A DNA stretch of 64,000 nt, from NCBI RefSeq assembly GCF_003344045.1, contig NZ_QFWX01000002.1, positions 529,270 through 593,269 of the forward strand. Direction: 5' to 3'. Within the stretch, counting starts at the first letter, position 1; every line of letters starts with the position of its first letter. This stretch comes from Marinobacter vulgaris. Its GTDB lineage: Bacteria; Pseudomonadota; Gammaproteobacteria; Pseudomonadales; Oleiphilaceae. The position numbers and the translations under genes were made by a program. Below are positions 53,298 to 62,280 of this stretch, piece by piece. The notes under the pieces are model-generated. The model was not told the DNA's origin, made no database searches, and saw only the letters and a program-made list of their open reading frames with translations.

Positions 53298-54218
53298 ATG
53301 TCCGGCAGCAAAAACAGGAAGAGCAGGCCCTTGTGGCACCCGGCGTTCTGGCCCTCCTGGCTTCTGGTATTTGCGCTTTATTTGCTCTCCCTGCTACCGA
53401 TGACGGCCAAACAGCGCCTGGGCCGTCGGCTCGGCTGTTTTCTGGAGGGCAAGCTGAAATCCCGGGCCAAAGTGGCCAACACCAACATTGCCACCTGCTT
53501 TCCCGACCTCGACCAGGCCGCCCGTGAGCAGCTGGTGCAGGACAATTTTGTTGCCTGTACCCGTGGTTTTCTGGAGAGCGTCCATGCCTGGTGGCGGGAC
53601 ATGTCGCGGTACTGCGAAGAGGCCGAAGTCCACGGGCTGGAGCATTTGCGAGAGGCCCAGGCACGGGGCAGGGGGGTACTGCTGATTGGTGGCCACTACA
53701 GCATTTTTGACTTTGCCCTGCCGCTGATTGCCTGCCACCTGAAAAAGCCGGGCTACATGTACCGACCCAACAATAACCCGGTCATCAACCGCATGATTGA
53801 AAACGGTCGCCGGCGCCATTTCGGTATCCGCCCCTTCACCAAGCGTGAGCTGCGCCCGCTGGTGTCTTTCCTGAAAAAAGGCGGTGAAGTCTGGTTTGCC
53901 TGCGACCAGGATTTTGGTAAGAAGACTGAGCTGTTCGTGCCGTTTTTCGGAACAGACGCCGGCTGCATCACCTCACCCAGCTACATTGCCAGGGTATCCG
54001 GTGCCTCGGTGATCTTCGTGAGCCACCTGCGGATGCCGGACGGGCGCTACCGGGTCATCTGCTCACCCATCCAGGAAGGTTTTGGCACCGACAAACAAAA
54101 AGACACTGAGGCCTGGAGTCGCTACATTGAAGACACCATTCGCGAACAGCCGGATCAGTATCTGTGGTTGCACAAACGCTTCAAGACGCGGCCCGAGGGC
54201 GCTGAAAAAATCTACTAG
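53298..54218 (+). CDS. Lipid A acyltransferase family protein (LpxL/HtrB-like)
   Basis: A protein of 306 residues with an N-terminal membrane anchor (about residues 15-40) and the catalytic HX4D motif in GGHYSIFDF. The family transfers acyl chains from acyl-carrier protein to lipid A precursors in the inner membrane. Which acyl position it modifies cannot be told. It is convergent with mltF, only 8 bases apart. Confidence 0.87.
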   Translation: MSGSKNRKSRPLWHPAFWPSWLLVFALYLLSLLPMTAKQRLGRRLGCFLEGKLKSRAKVANTNIATCFPDLDQAAREQLVQDNFVACTRGFLESVHAWWRDMSRYCEEAEVHGLEHLREAQARGRGVLLIGGHYSIFDFALPLIACHLKKPGYMYRPNNNPVINRMIENGRRRHFGIRPFTKRELRPLVSFLKKGGEVWFACDQDFGKKTELFVPFFGTDAGCITSPSYIARVSGASVIFVSHLRMPDGRYRVICSPIQEGFGTDKQKDTEAWSRYIEDTIREQPDQYLWLHKRFKTRPEGAEKIY

Positions 54219-54226
54219 GGCAACGG

Positions 54227-55603
54227 TTACTCCAGCGTTGCACTGATGACATCGCGGTAGTTACGGATGCGTTGTACATAGTGCACCGGCTCGTAGCCGC
54301 GGGCATATCCGTAACGGGTGCTCGGGTAGTAACGCTTGTCGGCCTTCAGTGGCAACACTTCTTTCATGTCATCCCAGGAGTCCGGGTTCTTGCCCAGCTC
54401 CCGCGCCAGTTGACGGGCGTCGAGCAAATGTCCGCGGCCGATGTTGTAGCTGGCCAGTGCCAGGAAAGTGCGATCCGGCTCGGGAATGGTGTCGGGCAGG
54501 CGGCGGTGGCGGTCGGCCAGATAGCGGGCACCACCGTCAATGGCAGCTGCCGGATCCAGGCGGTTGGTCACGCCCAGAGACTGCGCCGTGTTCCGGGTCA
54601 GCATCATGATACCGCGCACGCCGGTGGGTGACACCGCAGTCGGGTCCCAGTGGGATTCCTGGTAGGAAAGCGCCGCCAGAAGATCAGCTGGCATGCCGGT
54701 GGTGGCTTCGGCCTCAAAAAACCGGTGGAGAAAAATTGGCAGCCGATCCTCAATACGACGGTTCAGTGCTCTCAGGTCGACGAAATCAAACTCACCGATG
54801 TAAGCGTAGTATCGGCTTTCCATGTCGCCGATGGCCTGGTCGCCGGCGTTGCTGTTCATCCACTCCCGGGCGGCGCCCGCCAGGTCGTCGTAACCGGCGG
54901 GAAGATACCAGCCCAGATTATTGCCGGTATTCAGGTTCATCGCCACTTCAAGGTGAGGAAAATGTCGGCGGATCACCTGGACGATGTTGGAGTCGGCCAC
55001 CGTGCAGTCAATCGACTTTTCAGCCACGGCAGACAACAATATTTCAGTGGTGCGGTCTGCGTCCTCGCTGAATTCGATGCCGTCGTGGTCAGCGGCCAGC
55101 CGGTTGAGTGTTTCCACGTAGCTGGAGTCCGCGGTCACCGTAATTCCGACACCGGCCATGCTTTCAGGCTTGCGTGGCATCGGCCGCATCTCCCGGTGAC
55201 AGACCAGCTGCTCAGTAACTTCCGTATGGGCCGGGCCACGGATGAACTGTCCCGTTCTGGATGGCAGGTGAGTGAGCCCGGCTGCGGCAATGTGGGTCTG
55301 TCCAGACTCCAGTGCCTGGAGCACCGCCGACGTCGACTCGTGCATGGTCCAATTGACGTCCCACCCCTTACTTCTGGCAAAACGCGTAATCAGGCTGTGT
55401 TCGGGGCCTGCGGGGTTCTCGTGGCGGTCGAGATAATAGGTGGTGGACCCATTGCGGGTAGCAACCTCCAGTACGCCGGTTTCATCCGGCGGTGCCAGTA
55501 ATTCTGCAGCTTCGGCACTGTTCATGGAGTTGGCATCACCTTGGCTGCAACCGACGATGACAAAGCAAAATGGAAGCAGTACGCCGCCGATTTTATGTGT
55601 CAT
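54227..55603 (-). CDS. mltF: Membrane-bound lytic murein transglycosylase F
   Basis: A lipoprotein of 458 residues (lipobox VIVGC at about residues 15-19) with an N-terminal solute-binding-protein-like domain (about 40-265) and a C-terminal lysozyme-like transglycosylase domain. The catalytic Glu is in ALSYQESHWDP and the second motif is GVRGIMMLT. It cleaves peptidoglycan from the outer-membrane side to allow remodelling; the binding domain regulates it. It is somewhat shorter than E. coli MltF (518). Confidence 0.92.
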   Translation of the reverse strand: MTHKIGGVLLPFCFVIVGCSQGDANSMNSAEAAELLAPPDETGVLEVATRNGSTTYYLDRHENPAGPEHSLITRFARSKGWDVNWTMHESTSAVLQALESGQTHIAAAGLTHLPSRTGQFIRGPAHTEVTEQLVCHREMRPMPRKPESMAGVGITVTADSSYVETLNRLAADHDGIEFSEDADRTTEILLSAVAEKSIDCTVADSNIVQVIRRHFPHLEVAMNLNTGNNLGWYLPAGYDDLAGAAREWMNSNAGDQAIGDMESRYYAYIGEFDFVDLRALNRRIEDRLPIFLHRFFEAEATTGMPADLLAALSYQESHWDPTAVSPTGVRGIMMLTRNTAQSLGVTNRLDPAAAIDGGARYLADRHRRLPDTIPEPDRTFLALASYNIGRGHLLDARQLARELGKNPDSWDDMKEVLPLKADKRYYPSTRYGYARGYEPVHYVQRIRNYRDVISATLE

Positions 55604-55744
55604 TGAGGACCTCTTGTAACCCGGGTTAGTGTCCTATGTTACGGACCTGTAACGAATTCGTATCACTATACCCCCAGTCGCACAGGCAGTGCACGTCATA
55701 CTGGCCTATGCTGAATGGAGGTTATCCATCAGGGAGAGGCACTC

Positions 55745-56200
55745 ATGTTTTCAGGATTCAGGCGTCTGGTAGCAGTAGCAGTGCTGACTCTGCCGCTGTC
55801 TTTAATAGCAGCAGAAGGCATGGTGGTTGTCAAAAGCAGTTACAGTGCCGAGGCGACGGCGGACAAACTGGAAACCGTGCTGAGAGACAAGGGCATGACG
55901 GTAATGAACCGGATCAACCATGCCGAGGGGGCCGACAAGGCCGGTCTGGAGTTGCGGCCCACGGAGGTGGTGATTTTTGGCAACCCCAGGGTGGGTACGC
56001 CGTTGATGCAGTGCGCCCAGAGTGTCGCCATTGATCTGCCCCAGAAAGCGCTGATATGGGAAGACAGCGAGGGGCAGGTCTGGCTGGGCTATAACGACCC
56101 CGAGTACCTCAGGCAACGCCATGATATTGAGGGGTGTGACGAGGCCATCGGGAAAGTGGAGGGTGCGCTGGCCGGCTTTGCCAAAGCGGCCACCGAGTGA
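55745..56200 (+). CDS. DUF302 domain secreted protein
   Basis: A protein of 151 residues with a signal peptide (about residues 1-23) and a DUF302 domain (GMTVMNRINHAEGADKAGL, then VVIFGNPRVGTPLMQ). The fold is known but the function is not settled. The start is ATG 55745, preceded by GGGAGAGG. It is divergent from mltF. Confidence 0.85.
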   Translation: MFSGFRRLVAVAVLTLPLSLIAAEGMVVVKSSYSAEATADKLETVLRDKGMTVMNRINHAEGADKAGLELRPTEVVIFGNPRVGTPLMQCAQSVAIDLPQKALIWEDSEGQVWLGYNDPEYLRQRHDIEGCDEAIGKVEGALAGFAKAATE

Positions 56201-56202
56201 GC

Positions 56203-56223
56203 CCCGCCATTCCTGCTGGCGGG
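56203..56223 (+). terminator. Possible bidirectional hairpin between the DUF302 gene and dsbG
   Basis: CCCGCCA (56203-56209) pairs with TGGCGGG (56217-56223) across a 7-base loop between two convergent genes. There is no T-run on either side, so it may be a factor-dependent or weak terminator. Confidence 0.35.
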
Positions 56224-56237
56224 ACAGCAACGGGCCA

Positions 56238-57014
56238 TCAGGGGCGAGGTCCCATCATGCGTTCCAGTGCCTGTGGATTGGGAAGGCCCTGTACCATGGT
56301 GATCTTCCCGTTTTCTTCCCGGTAAAGGGTGCTGGGCGTTGCCTGCAGGCCCAGCTCCTGCATCAGGCTGTTATTGGCTTTTACCTCGAGATGAGCTGCA
56401 CTCACATGCTCGCGGTCTACCTCGATCCCACCCTGTTCGAAAGACGTCTGATGCTCATGCATCGCCTTTTCGGGATCCTCGCTGCCGAGAATGGTGGCTG
56501 CTTTGGTCAGGCTGTCTTCGGCAAGTATACCGACCATGATGTGCCGTAACTGTACCTCGCCCGCTTCGATCCAGGGCCGGGCCTGGTCATGGAAGCGATT
56601 GCAGTAGGGGCAGTTGGGATCGGTAAAGGTGTAAATGACGGTGTCCGCCTCTTTGGCGCCTTCCCGGACCCAGTGGCTGTCTTCAATGTCGGCCCACGCG
56701 TTTTCGAATTTGGGGCCCATGACCAGCTCGTCGATACTGGCCTGGCTGAGGTTGTTGCCATCCTCATCCATCAAGGTGCCGACAATCACATGATTGCCAT
56801 CCGGCGTCAGGTAGAAAGCCAGGGAGCGACCCTGCATCTGGCCCACGTAGCCGGTCATGCCGCCGGGTGCTGCAAAGCTTTCCATGACCTCCACGCCGCG
56901 CTCTTCAAGTTGCTGGATGGCTTGCGGGCGGTCTTCAGCATGAGCACCGGCGGCAATAACGGTGGTGGACAACAGTGTGCCGTAGAACAGGCGTTGCAGT
57001 GGGAGCAGGGTCAT
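56238..57014 (-). CDS. dsbG: Thiol:disulfide interchange protein DsbG
   Basis: A protein of 258 residues with a signal peptide, an N-terminal dimerisation region and a C-terminal thioredoxin-fold domain with the redox pair CPYC in FTDPNCPYCNRF. This is the DsbC/DsbG type; CPYC and the length favour DsbG, which protects single cysteines from overoxidation and isomerises disulfides. The start ATG overlaps the stop of the upstream fusion gene in an ATGA arrangement, so the pair is an operon. Confidence 0.87.
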   Translation of the reverse strand: MTLLPLQRLFYGTLLSTTVIAAGAHAEDRPQAIQQLEERGVEVMESFAAPGGMTGYVGQMQGRSLAFYLTPDGNHVIVGTLMDEDGNNLSQASIDELVMGPKFENAWADIEDSHWVREGAKEADTVIYTFTDPNCPYCNRFHDQARPWIEAGEVQLRHIMVGILAEDSLTKAATILGSEDPEKAMHEHQTSFEQGGIEVDREHVSAAHLEVKANNSLMQELGLQATPSTLYREENGKITMVQGLPNPQALERMMGPRP

Positions 57015-57862
57015 CGTGATGTTTCCTCCTTTGATGGTGATGGTTCGAGATGGCTGGCGTCGAAACGTTCAAGGCCACTGGCCAGGCTGGCTTTGGAGAG
57101 TTCACCCATGTGACTGTCCACCAGCTTGCCCTGGGCGCTGTAGAACAGTGTGGTTGGCAGGCCCTGGCTGCCAACGGCGCGGCCGAAGCCGCCCTGGCGA
57201 TCGCTGAGCACATGCTCCAGGGCCAGGTTCTGCTCCGTCAGGAACCGGTTGATGGTTTCCGGATGTTCACCCTGGTTGGCAAAGACAAAGTTGACCCCGG
57301 GGTAGCGGCCCTGGGCGTCTTCCAGTACTGGCATTTCGCGAATGCAGGGAGGGCACCAGGTGGCCCAGAGGTTTACCACTGTCGGCTGGCCCCGGGTCAG
57401 GGCGTCCAGACTGACCGGTTGTTCGTTCAGGTCGGTCAGCGCAACCTCGGGCAGGCCCTGGGTCTGGTCCTCGATCAGGGCAATAACGCCGGCGGTGAAC
57501 CCCCAGGTCATCAGGCCGGCGGCCACGGCGATTCCCAGGGGCCGGCGGATGTTGGTGCGTCGCCAGAGCAGGTAGCCGGTGAATAGCAGTGCCACAACCA
57601 GCCCCGACACCACATCGAAGCCGCCATCGCGAATGTCGATGATGCCCAGCCAGTCGTTCTCATAGTATTCAAAGTAACGGACCACGAAGCCGATGCGGGC
57701 GCCCACCATGGCGGCGAGGAAAATATCCGCCAGTGCGCCGGATATCGGGAGATTTTCCCGGCGACCGGCCAATGCCCCCACGACCAGGGCAACGATAAAA
57801 GCCATTACCAGCAACAGGTGCCCAATGGAAAGACTGAATGGACCAACGCCTACACTGAGCAA
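57011..57862 (-). CDS. Fusion of an Lgt-like membrane domain and a TlpA-type thioredoxin domain
   Basis: About 283 residues. The N-terminal half has several membrane helices and resembles the prolipoprotein diacylglyceryl transferase fold (VGPFSLSIGHLLLVMAF, then ARIGFVVRYFEYYEND). The C-terminal half is a TlpA/ResA-type domain with the redox site WATWCPPCIRE at about residue 172. It may move electrons or thiols across the inner membrane to feed DsbG; this is inference from the operon. The start is probably TTG 57862, which has GGGAG 5 bases upstream; the frame is open to 57958. The key Lgt residues were not all verified. Confidence 0.75.
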   Translation of the reverse strand: MLSVGVGPFSLSIGHLLLVMAFIVALVVGALAGRRENLPISGALADIFLAAMVGARIGFVVRYFEYYENDWLGIIDIRDGGFDVVSGLVVALLFTGYLLWRRTNIRRPLGIAVAAGLMTWGFTAGVIALIEDQTQGLPEVALTDLNEQPVSLDALTRGQPTVVNLWATWCPPCIREMPVLEDAQGRYPGVNFVFANQGEHPETINRFLTEQNLALEHVLSDRQGGFGRAVGSQGLPTTLFYSAQGKLVDSHMGELSKASLASGLERFDASHLEPSPSKEETSR

Positions 57863-58218
57863 GGTTTCTCCCGTTAGCGGGTGGATGTTTGATGGCTGTA
57901 TGGCGGCTAGTGACCGACGGCATGGATGAGAGTTCCCTGACCTGGCAAAGGTTGCCAAAAATTAAAAAGCTTCCTACTGAAAAGCACCTATAGCTATTTC
58001 ACGGGCCCTCTGATACCGTGCCTGCATCCTGCCTCTAAGGACTCCGCAGTTCACGGCTTCGGCCATCTTGCGAATTATCCATACGACCTGCCAGAGGACG
58101 TCACCCCGTTAACGGTGTGTGGCCGTAGTCGTTTTTTATTCCATGAATCTTCATGGTATCTGCCCGCATTCGCCAAGAACGGTGTTCGTGGAGGCAGAAC
58201 AATCAAGAGTTATCCAAT
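57863..58218. promoter_or_regulatory. Divergent control region of the dsb operon and rhlE
   Basis: This 356-base stretch has no convincing gene. It contains the palindrome CCGTTAACGG at 58106-58115, a T-run at 58132-58137, and the inverted repeat CCATGAA-TC-TTCATGG at 58141-58156. The latter two lie in the likely rhlE leader. A long structured 5' region is common before DEAD-box helicase genes, but no known motif was recognised. Confidence 0.4.
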
Positions 58219-59544
58219 ATGAGTTTTTCTTCACTCGGTCTGTCCGAGCAACTGGTCCGTGCTACCACCGACCAGGGTTATGAAACCCCGTCTCCTATTC
58301 AGGCGAAAGCCATTCCCGCGGTACTTTCCGGCAGGGACGTGATGGCTGCTGCCCAGACCGGCACCGGTAAAACCGCCGGGTTCACCCTGCCGTTGCTGCA
58401 GCGCCTGGCCGAAAACCCCCGTACCGGCAAAGGCCCGCGCGTGCTGATACTGGCACCTACCCGTGAGCTGGCGGCCCAGGTACACGACAGTGTGGCCCTG
58501 TACAGCCGTTACATGCCCACCAAGTCCGCCGTGGTTTTCGGTGGGGTGAAAATCAATCCCCAGATGATGAAGCTGCGCAAGGGTCTGGACGTGCTGGTGG
58601 CAACGCCCGGCCGCCTGATGGATCTTCACCAGCAGAACGCCGTGCACTTCAATGAAGTGGAAATCCTGGTGCTTGACGAAGCTGACCGCATGCTGGATAT
58701 GGGCTTCATCCGCGACATCCGCAAGATTCTTGCGCTGCTGCCGGCCAAGCGCCAGAACCTGCTGTTCTCCGCCACCTTCTCCAAGGAAATCCGTACCCTG
58801 GCAGAGGGCCTGCTGGATAACCCGGTTCAGGTGGAAGTAGCGGCCCGCAATACGGCTGCCGAGAGCATCATACAGTCTGTCTACCCGGTGGATCAGAGCC
58901 AGAAAACCGCCCTGTTGAGCAAGCTGGTGCGTGATAACGCCTGGGAGCAGGTACTGGTGTTTACCCGTACCAAGCACGGTGCCAACCGCCTGACCCAGAA
59001 GCTGGAGCGCGACGGTATTACCGCAGCGGCGATCCACGGCAACAAGTCACAGGGTGCCCGCACCCGTGCCCTGGCCGACTTCAAACAGGGCGAAGTGCGT
59101 GTTCTGGTGGCAACCGATATCGCGGCCCGTGGCCTGGACATCAAGCAGCTGCCCCAGGTGGTGAACTTCGAGTTGCCCAACGTGCCGGAAGATTATGTGC
59201 ACCGTATCGGCCGTACCGGCCGCGCCGGTGAGAGTGGTCACGCGTTGTCGCTGGTCAGTGCCGATGAGGGTTCGATGCTGGCGGGTATCGAAAAGCTGCT
59301 CAAGAAGCAGTTGCCGCGTAAATCGGTGGAAGGCTTTGAGCCGACCAACAACCTGCCGCTGAAGCCCAAGGGCAAGCCGGATCCAAGCCGCGCCCGTAAT
59401 CGCAATGGTAACGGCGGTGGTAATGGCAAACCGGCCGGTAACGGTCGCAGCTTTGGCGGCAAGCCCGCTGGCCGCAGTGGTGGCCGTAGCCAGAACGGCA
59501 ACGGTGGCCAGGCAAGGCGCTCGCCCCAGCGCGAAACCGCCTGA
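58219..59544 (+). CDS. rhlE: DEAD-box RNA helicase, RhlE type
   Basis: A protein of 441 residues with all core motifs: Q-motif ([13 protein letters not shown]), motif I ([10 protein letters not shown]), Ia (PTRELAAQ), II (VLDEADRM), III (SATF), V ([11 protein letters not shown]) and VI ([10 protein letters not shown]). The C-terminal tail from about residue 385 is rich in Asn, Gly, Arg and Lys, a disordered RNA-binding region typical of RhlE. It unwinds short RNA duplexes in ribosome assembly or mRNA turnover. The start is ATG 58219, with only a weak ribosome-binding site. Confidence 0.92.
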   Translation: MSFSSLGLSEQLVRATTDQGYETPSPIQAKAIPAVLSGRDVMAAAQTGTGKTAGFTLPLLQRLAENPRTGKGPRVLILAPTRELAAQVHDSVALYSRYMPTKSAVVFGGVKINPQMMKLRKGLDVLVATPGRLMDLHQQNAVHFNEVEILVLDEADRMLDMGFIRDIRKILALLPAKRQNLLFSATFSKEIRTLAEGLLDNPVQVEVAARNTAAESIIQSVYPVDQSQKTALLSKLVRDNAWEQVLVFTRTKHGANRLTQKLERDGITAAAIHGNKSQGARTRALADFKQGEVRVLVATDIAARGLDIKQLPQVVNFELPNVPEDYVHRIGRTGRAGESGHALSLVSADEGSMLAGIEKLLKKQLPRKSVEGFEPTNNLPLKPKGKPDPSRARNRNGNGGGNGKPAGNGRSFGGKPAGRSGGRSQNGNGGQARRSPQRETA

Positions 59545-59565
59545 TCCGGCTTTCTCCATAAAAAA

Positions 59566-59585
59566 GCGGGGCCCGAAGGCCCCGC
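59566..59585 (-). terminator. Intrinsic terminator for ompW (minus strand)
   Basis: GCGGGGCC and GGCCCCGC form an 8-base-pair stem; read on the minus strand the loop is TTCG and six T residues follow. It therefore terminates leftward transcription from ompW. Confidence 0.85.
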
Positions 59586-59602
59586 ACTGGAGGACGTACC
59601 AT

Positions 59603-59632
59603 CCAAAAACCTCACTAAGGTGAGGTTTTTGG
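59603..59632. terminator. Bidirectional terminator between rhlE and ompW
   Basis: CCAAAAACCTCAC (59603-59615) pairs perfectly with GTGAGGTTTTTGG (59620-59632) around a 4-base loop. A and T runs inside the stem allow termination of both convergent transcripts. Confidence 0.85.
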
Positions 59633-59644
59633 CGTTTACGTTGA

Positions 59645-60301
59645 TCAGAACTTGTAGCTGAAGCCTACCATGTAGACCATGGGATCGATTTCTACGTCAA
59701 ACGTGTCGAGAGTTTCGATATCTGCTTCGGTATCAATGTCCGCCCACCAGATAGCGGCATTCAAGCCGAACTGCTCACTGAGCATGTAATCCAGACCGAT
59801 CTCAGCTGCAACGCCGACACTGTCGTCCAGTTCAATGTCGAGCCCCTCAAGAGCGCCGGCAGTTTTTTCCTCGAAGAAGGTTGTGTAATTCACACCTACA
59901 CCGACATATGGTTGTATGGAGGAAGTGCTATTCATTGGGAAATACTGAAGCGTCAGCGTCGGTGGTAAGTGCTTGGTCTCTGCTACTTTGCCGAGCGATG
60001 CAATGTCACCCTCTCCACGGATATCGTGTTTGAAAGGCGTAGCTGCCAACAGACCAACGCCGAGATTGCTAGTAAACATGTAGGTTGCACGAATCCCCAG
60101 TTGCGAGTTTGAGTCCACGCCTACCCGAGCATCTGGTGCTAGAGGTGAACCTCCGGCTGTAATTACATCACTGGAATCATCCGGCGCCACGTGCGCCACA
60201 CCAGCACGCAGAATAAAATCGCCAGCCTCAAACGCCTGCGCAGCAGGGGCAACGGCCATAACAGCGGCAGCGAGAACGCCAAGCTTGAATGTACGGGACA
60301 T
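59645..60301 (-). CDS. ompW: OmpW-family outer-membrane protein
   Basis: A protein of 218 residues with a signal peptide ending in AQA (about residue 23) and an eight-stranded barrel pattern ending with Phe (VGFSYKF), as expected for outer-membrane insertion. OmpW/AlkL proteins let small hydrophobic molecules enter; AlkL helps alkane uptake. This fits an oil-degrading host, but a general role is equally possible. Confidence 0.9.
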   Translation of the reverse strand: MSRTFKLGVLAAAVMAVAPAAQAFEAGDFILRAGVAHVAPDDSSDVITAGGSPLAPDARVGVDSNSQLGIRATYMFTSNLGVGLLAATPFKHDIRGEGDIASLGKVAETKHLPPTLTLQYFPMNSTSSIQPYVGVGVNYTTFFEEKTAGALEGLDIELDDSVGVAAEIGLDYMLSEQFGLNAAIWWADIDTEADIETLDTFDVEIDPMVYMVGFSYKF

Positions 60302-60363
60302 ATCCTTCTCCTTGAACCTGAATAATCGATGACTACAGGTTAATGTTTACGGAGATCGGGAAC

Positions 60364-60377
60364 TTGACATAGCGCAA
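60364..60377 (-). promoter_or_regulatory. FNR/Anr-like dyad upstream of ompW
   Basis: TTGACATAGCGCAA has the outer TTG and CAA arms at the 14-base spacing of FNR boxes (TTGATNNNNATCAA), but the inner bases differ. It lies about 63 bases before the ompW start. OmpW is FNR-regulated in E. coli, so the site is plausible but weak. Confidence 0.3.
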
Positions 60378-60460
60378 GTGCAGCGAGCCCGGACGACCGA
60401 GTTCACCGGCGGATTGATTCAACTCAAGAAAATGCGAGAAGGGGGTAGTTCTACAGCTTG

Positions 60461-60949
60461 TCAGCCGGCTTTATTTCTGTTGCCTGGTAACCTGTCCTCA
60501 GTGGCGGTCTCACCTTCCGGTACAAACACATCACGCACGGTAAGCGGTTTGCCGTCGGCATCCTGAACTTCCATCGGGCGGATGGTGCGCCCGGTCAGGC
60601 GGTCCCGCAGGTCCAGAGGCTCCTGGTCCGGTGCCGGGTTCCATTTGTCACCCCACTGGCGCAGGGCAATCACGATGGGGAAGAGGTCGCGGCCTTTTTC
60701 CGTCAGCCGGTATTCGAAACGCGAACCGTGCTCGCCAACGTCCACCTTCTTCAGTACCTGGTTATCCACCAGCCGTGCCAGCCGGTCGCACAGAATATTG
60801 CGGGCAATACCCAGCTCCTGCTGGAAGTCCACGAAGCGGCGGGTGCCATACATGGCGTGGAGCACCACCAGCAGGGACCACCAGTCCCCCACTTCATTCA
60901 GGGCACGGGCGACGGAGCAGCTTGAATCATCAAAACGTTTTCTGGCCAT
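60461..60949 (-). CDS. HxlR-family transcriptional regulator
   Basis: A protein of 162 residues. The winged helix-turn-helix of HxlR proteins is clear: SSCSVARALNEVGDWWSLLV at about residues 9-28, then RNILCDRLARL. A Cys (C11) at the start of the domain is the position used as a redox or aldehyde sensor in some HxlR members. It is divergent from an Old Yellow Enzyme gene, which is probably its target. Confidence 0.9.
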   Translation of the reverse strand: MARKRFDDSSCSVARALNEVGDWWSLLVVLHAMYGTRRFVDFQQELGIARNILCDRLARLVDNQVLKKVDVGEHGSRFEYRLTEKGRDLFPIVIALRQWGDKWNPAPDQEPLDLRDRLTGRTIRPMEVQDADGKPLTVRDVFVPEGETATEDRLPGNRNKAG

Positions 60950-60970
60950 GCCTGGCAGTGTACCTAATAG

Positions 60971-61031
60971 GGTTGCATTGTAAAACCAGATTGAATAAGG
61001 TTGCTTAAAGAAACCAGATTAGTGAGGTTGC
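60971..61031. promoter_or_regulatory. Repeated operator-like units between the HxlR and OYE genes
   Basis: AAACCAGATT followed after 4-5 bases by AGGTTGC occurs twice (60983-61004 and 61011-61031). A third GGTTGC lies at 60971-60976. The three GGTTGC copies start at 60971, 60999 and 61026, spacings of 28 and 27 bases. Each full unit is also an AACC/GGTT inverted repeat. This looks like an array of regulator sites in the shared promoter. Confidence 0.55.
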
Positions 61032-61039
61032 GATCTATA

Positions 61040-62152
61040 ATGAGTATGAACCTTGGCCCCCTGTTTGAGCCCTTTGAAATCCACAATCTGACCCTGCGTA
61101 ACCGCGTGGCCATGGCCCCGATGACCCGCAATTTCTCCCCGGGCAATGCCCCGGGCCAGGACGTCGTCGACTATTACCGCCGCCGGGCTGAAGGTGGCGT
61201 CGGGCTCCTGATTACCGAAGGCACCACGGTGAATCACCCGGCTGCCAACGGCTACCCGAACGTGCCCTTTTTCCACGGCGATAAAGCCCTTGCTGGCTGG
61301 AAAGAGGTGGTGGATGCAGTTCATGAAGCGGGCGGCGCTATCTTCCCCCAGTTGTGGCATGTGGGCGCGGTGCGTAAGGAGGGCATAGAGCCGGATCCGA
61401 GCGTGCCGGGTTACAGCCCCTCCGGTCTTTTCGCACCGGGGAAGCCCAATGGCAAGGCCATGAGTGTTGAAGACATTGCCGACGTGGTCAATGCCTTTGC
61501 CGATGCCGCCCAGGATGCCAGGGCCCTCGGATTTGACGGCGTTGAGATTCACGGTGCCCACGGTTACCTGCTGGACCAGTTTTTGTGGGAAGGCACCAAC
61601 CAGCGCGACGACGAGTACGGCGGCAGCATGGAAAACCGTCTGCGCTTCGTGGTGGAAATCATCGAGGCTGTACGCTTTCGCGTGGGCCCGGATTTCCCCA
61701 TCATGCTGCGCTTCTCACAATGGAAGCAGCAGGATTACGAGGCCAGGCTGGTCAATACGCCGGCAGAGCTGGAGCAGTTCCTGACGCCTCTGGTGGAAGC
61801 CGGCGTTGATATCTTCCATGCCTCCACCCGCCGTTTCTGGGAGCCGGAGTTTGAGGGTTCCAGTCTCAACCTCGCCGGCTGGACCCAGAAGCTGTCCGGC
61901 AAGCCGACCATGTCAGTGGGGAGTGTGGGCCTGACGGAAGATTTTATCAGCGGCACCTTCGCCAGCAAGAAGGAAGCGGTCGAGCAATCGGGTATCGACG
62001 AGCTTGTCGAGCGCATGAATAACAACGAGTTCGAACTGATTGCTGTCGGCCGAGCGCTGTTGCAGGACCCGGAATGGCTGGTGAAAGTAAAGGAAGGTCG
62101 CACGGCTGAAGTTGAAGCATTTGCCAGAAAGTCACTGACCAAGCTTTACTGA
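61040..62152 (+). CDS. NADH:flavin oxidoreductase, Old Yellow Enzyme family
   Basis: A protein of 370 residues with the FMN-binding TIM barrel of Old Yellow Enzymes. It opens with LFEPFEIHNLTLRNRVAMAP and has the active-site region FDGVEIHGAHGYLLDQFL, then YGGSMENRLRF. Such enzymes reduce activated C=C bonds of quinones, enones or nitro-compounds. The divergent HxlR gene suggests induction by a reactive electrophile. The start could be ATG 61040 or ATG 61046. Confidence 0.92.
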   Translation: MSMNLGPLFEPFEIHNLTLRNRVAMAPMTRNFSPGNAPGQDVVDYYRRRAEGGVGLLITEGTTVNHPAANGYPNVPFFHGDKALAGWKEVVDAVHEAGGAIFPQLWHVGAVRKEGIEPDPSVPGYSPSGLFAPGKPNGKAMSVEDIADVVNAFADAAQDARALGFDGVEIHGAHGYLLDQFLWEGTNQRDDEYGGSMENRLRFVVEIIEAVRFRVGPDFPIMLRFSQWKQQDYEARLVNTPAELEQFLTPLVEAGVDIFHASTRRFWEPEFEGSSLNLAGWTQKLSGKPTMSVGSVGLTEDFISGTFASKKEAVEQSGIDELVERMNNNEFELIAVGRALLQDPEWLVKVKEGRTAEVEAFARKSLTKLY

Positions 62153-62173
62153 GCGGAGGATGCGGTGACAATG

Positions 62174-62200
62174 AGCCCCGGCCAGCGCCGGGGCTTTGTC
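62174..62200 (+). terminator. Intrinsic terminator after the OYE gene
   Basis: AGCCCCGGC (62174-62182) pairs with GCCGGGGCT (62187-62195) around CAGC, followed by a short T-rich tail (TTTGT). Confidence 0.7.
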
Positions 62201-62280
62201 GTGTCTGTCGGTGCTGTAATTAAACCTTTGTACAAAACCCGTATGATTGCTGTACTGATAAACAATAGAAGGAATACATC

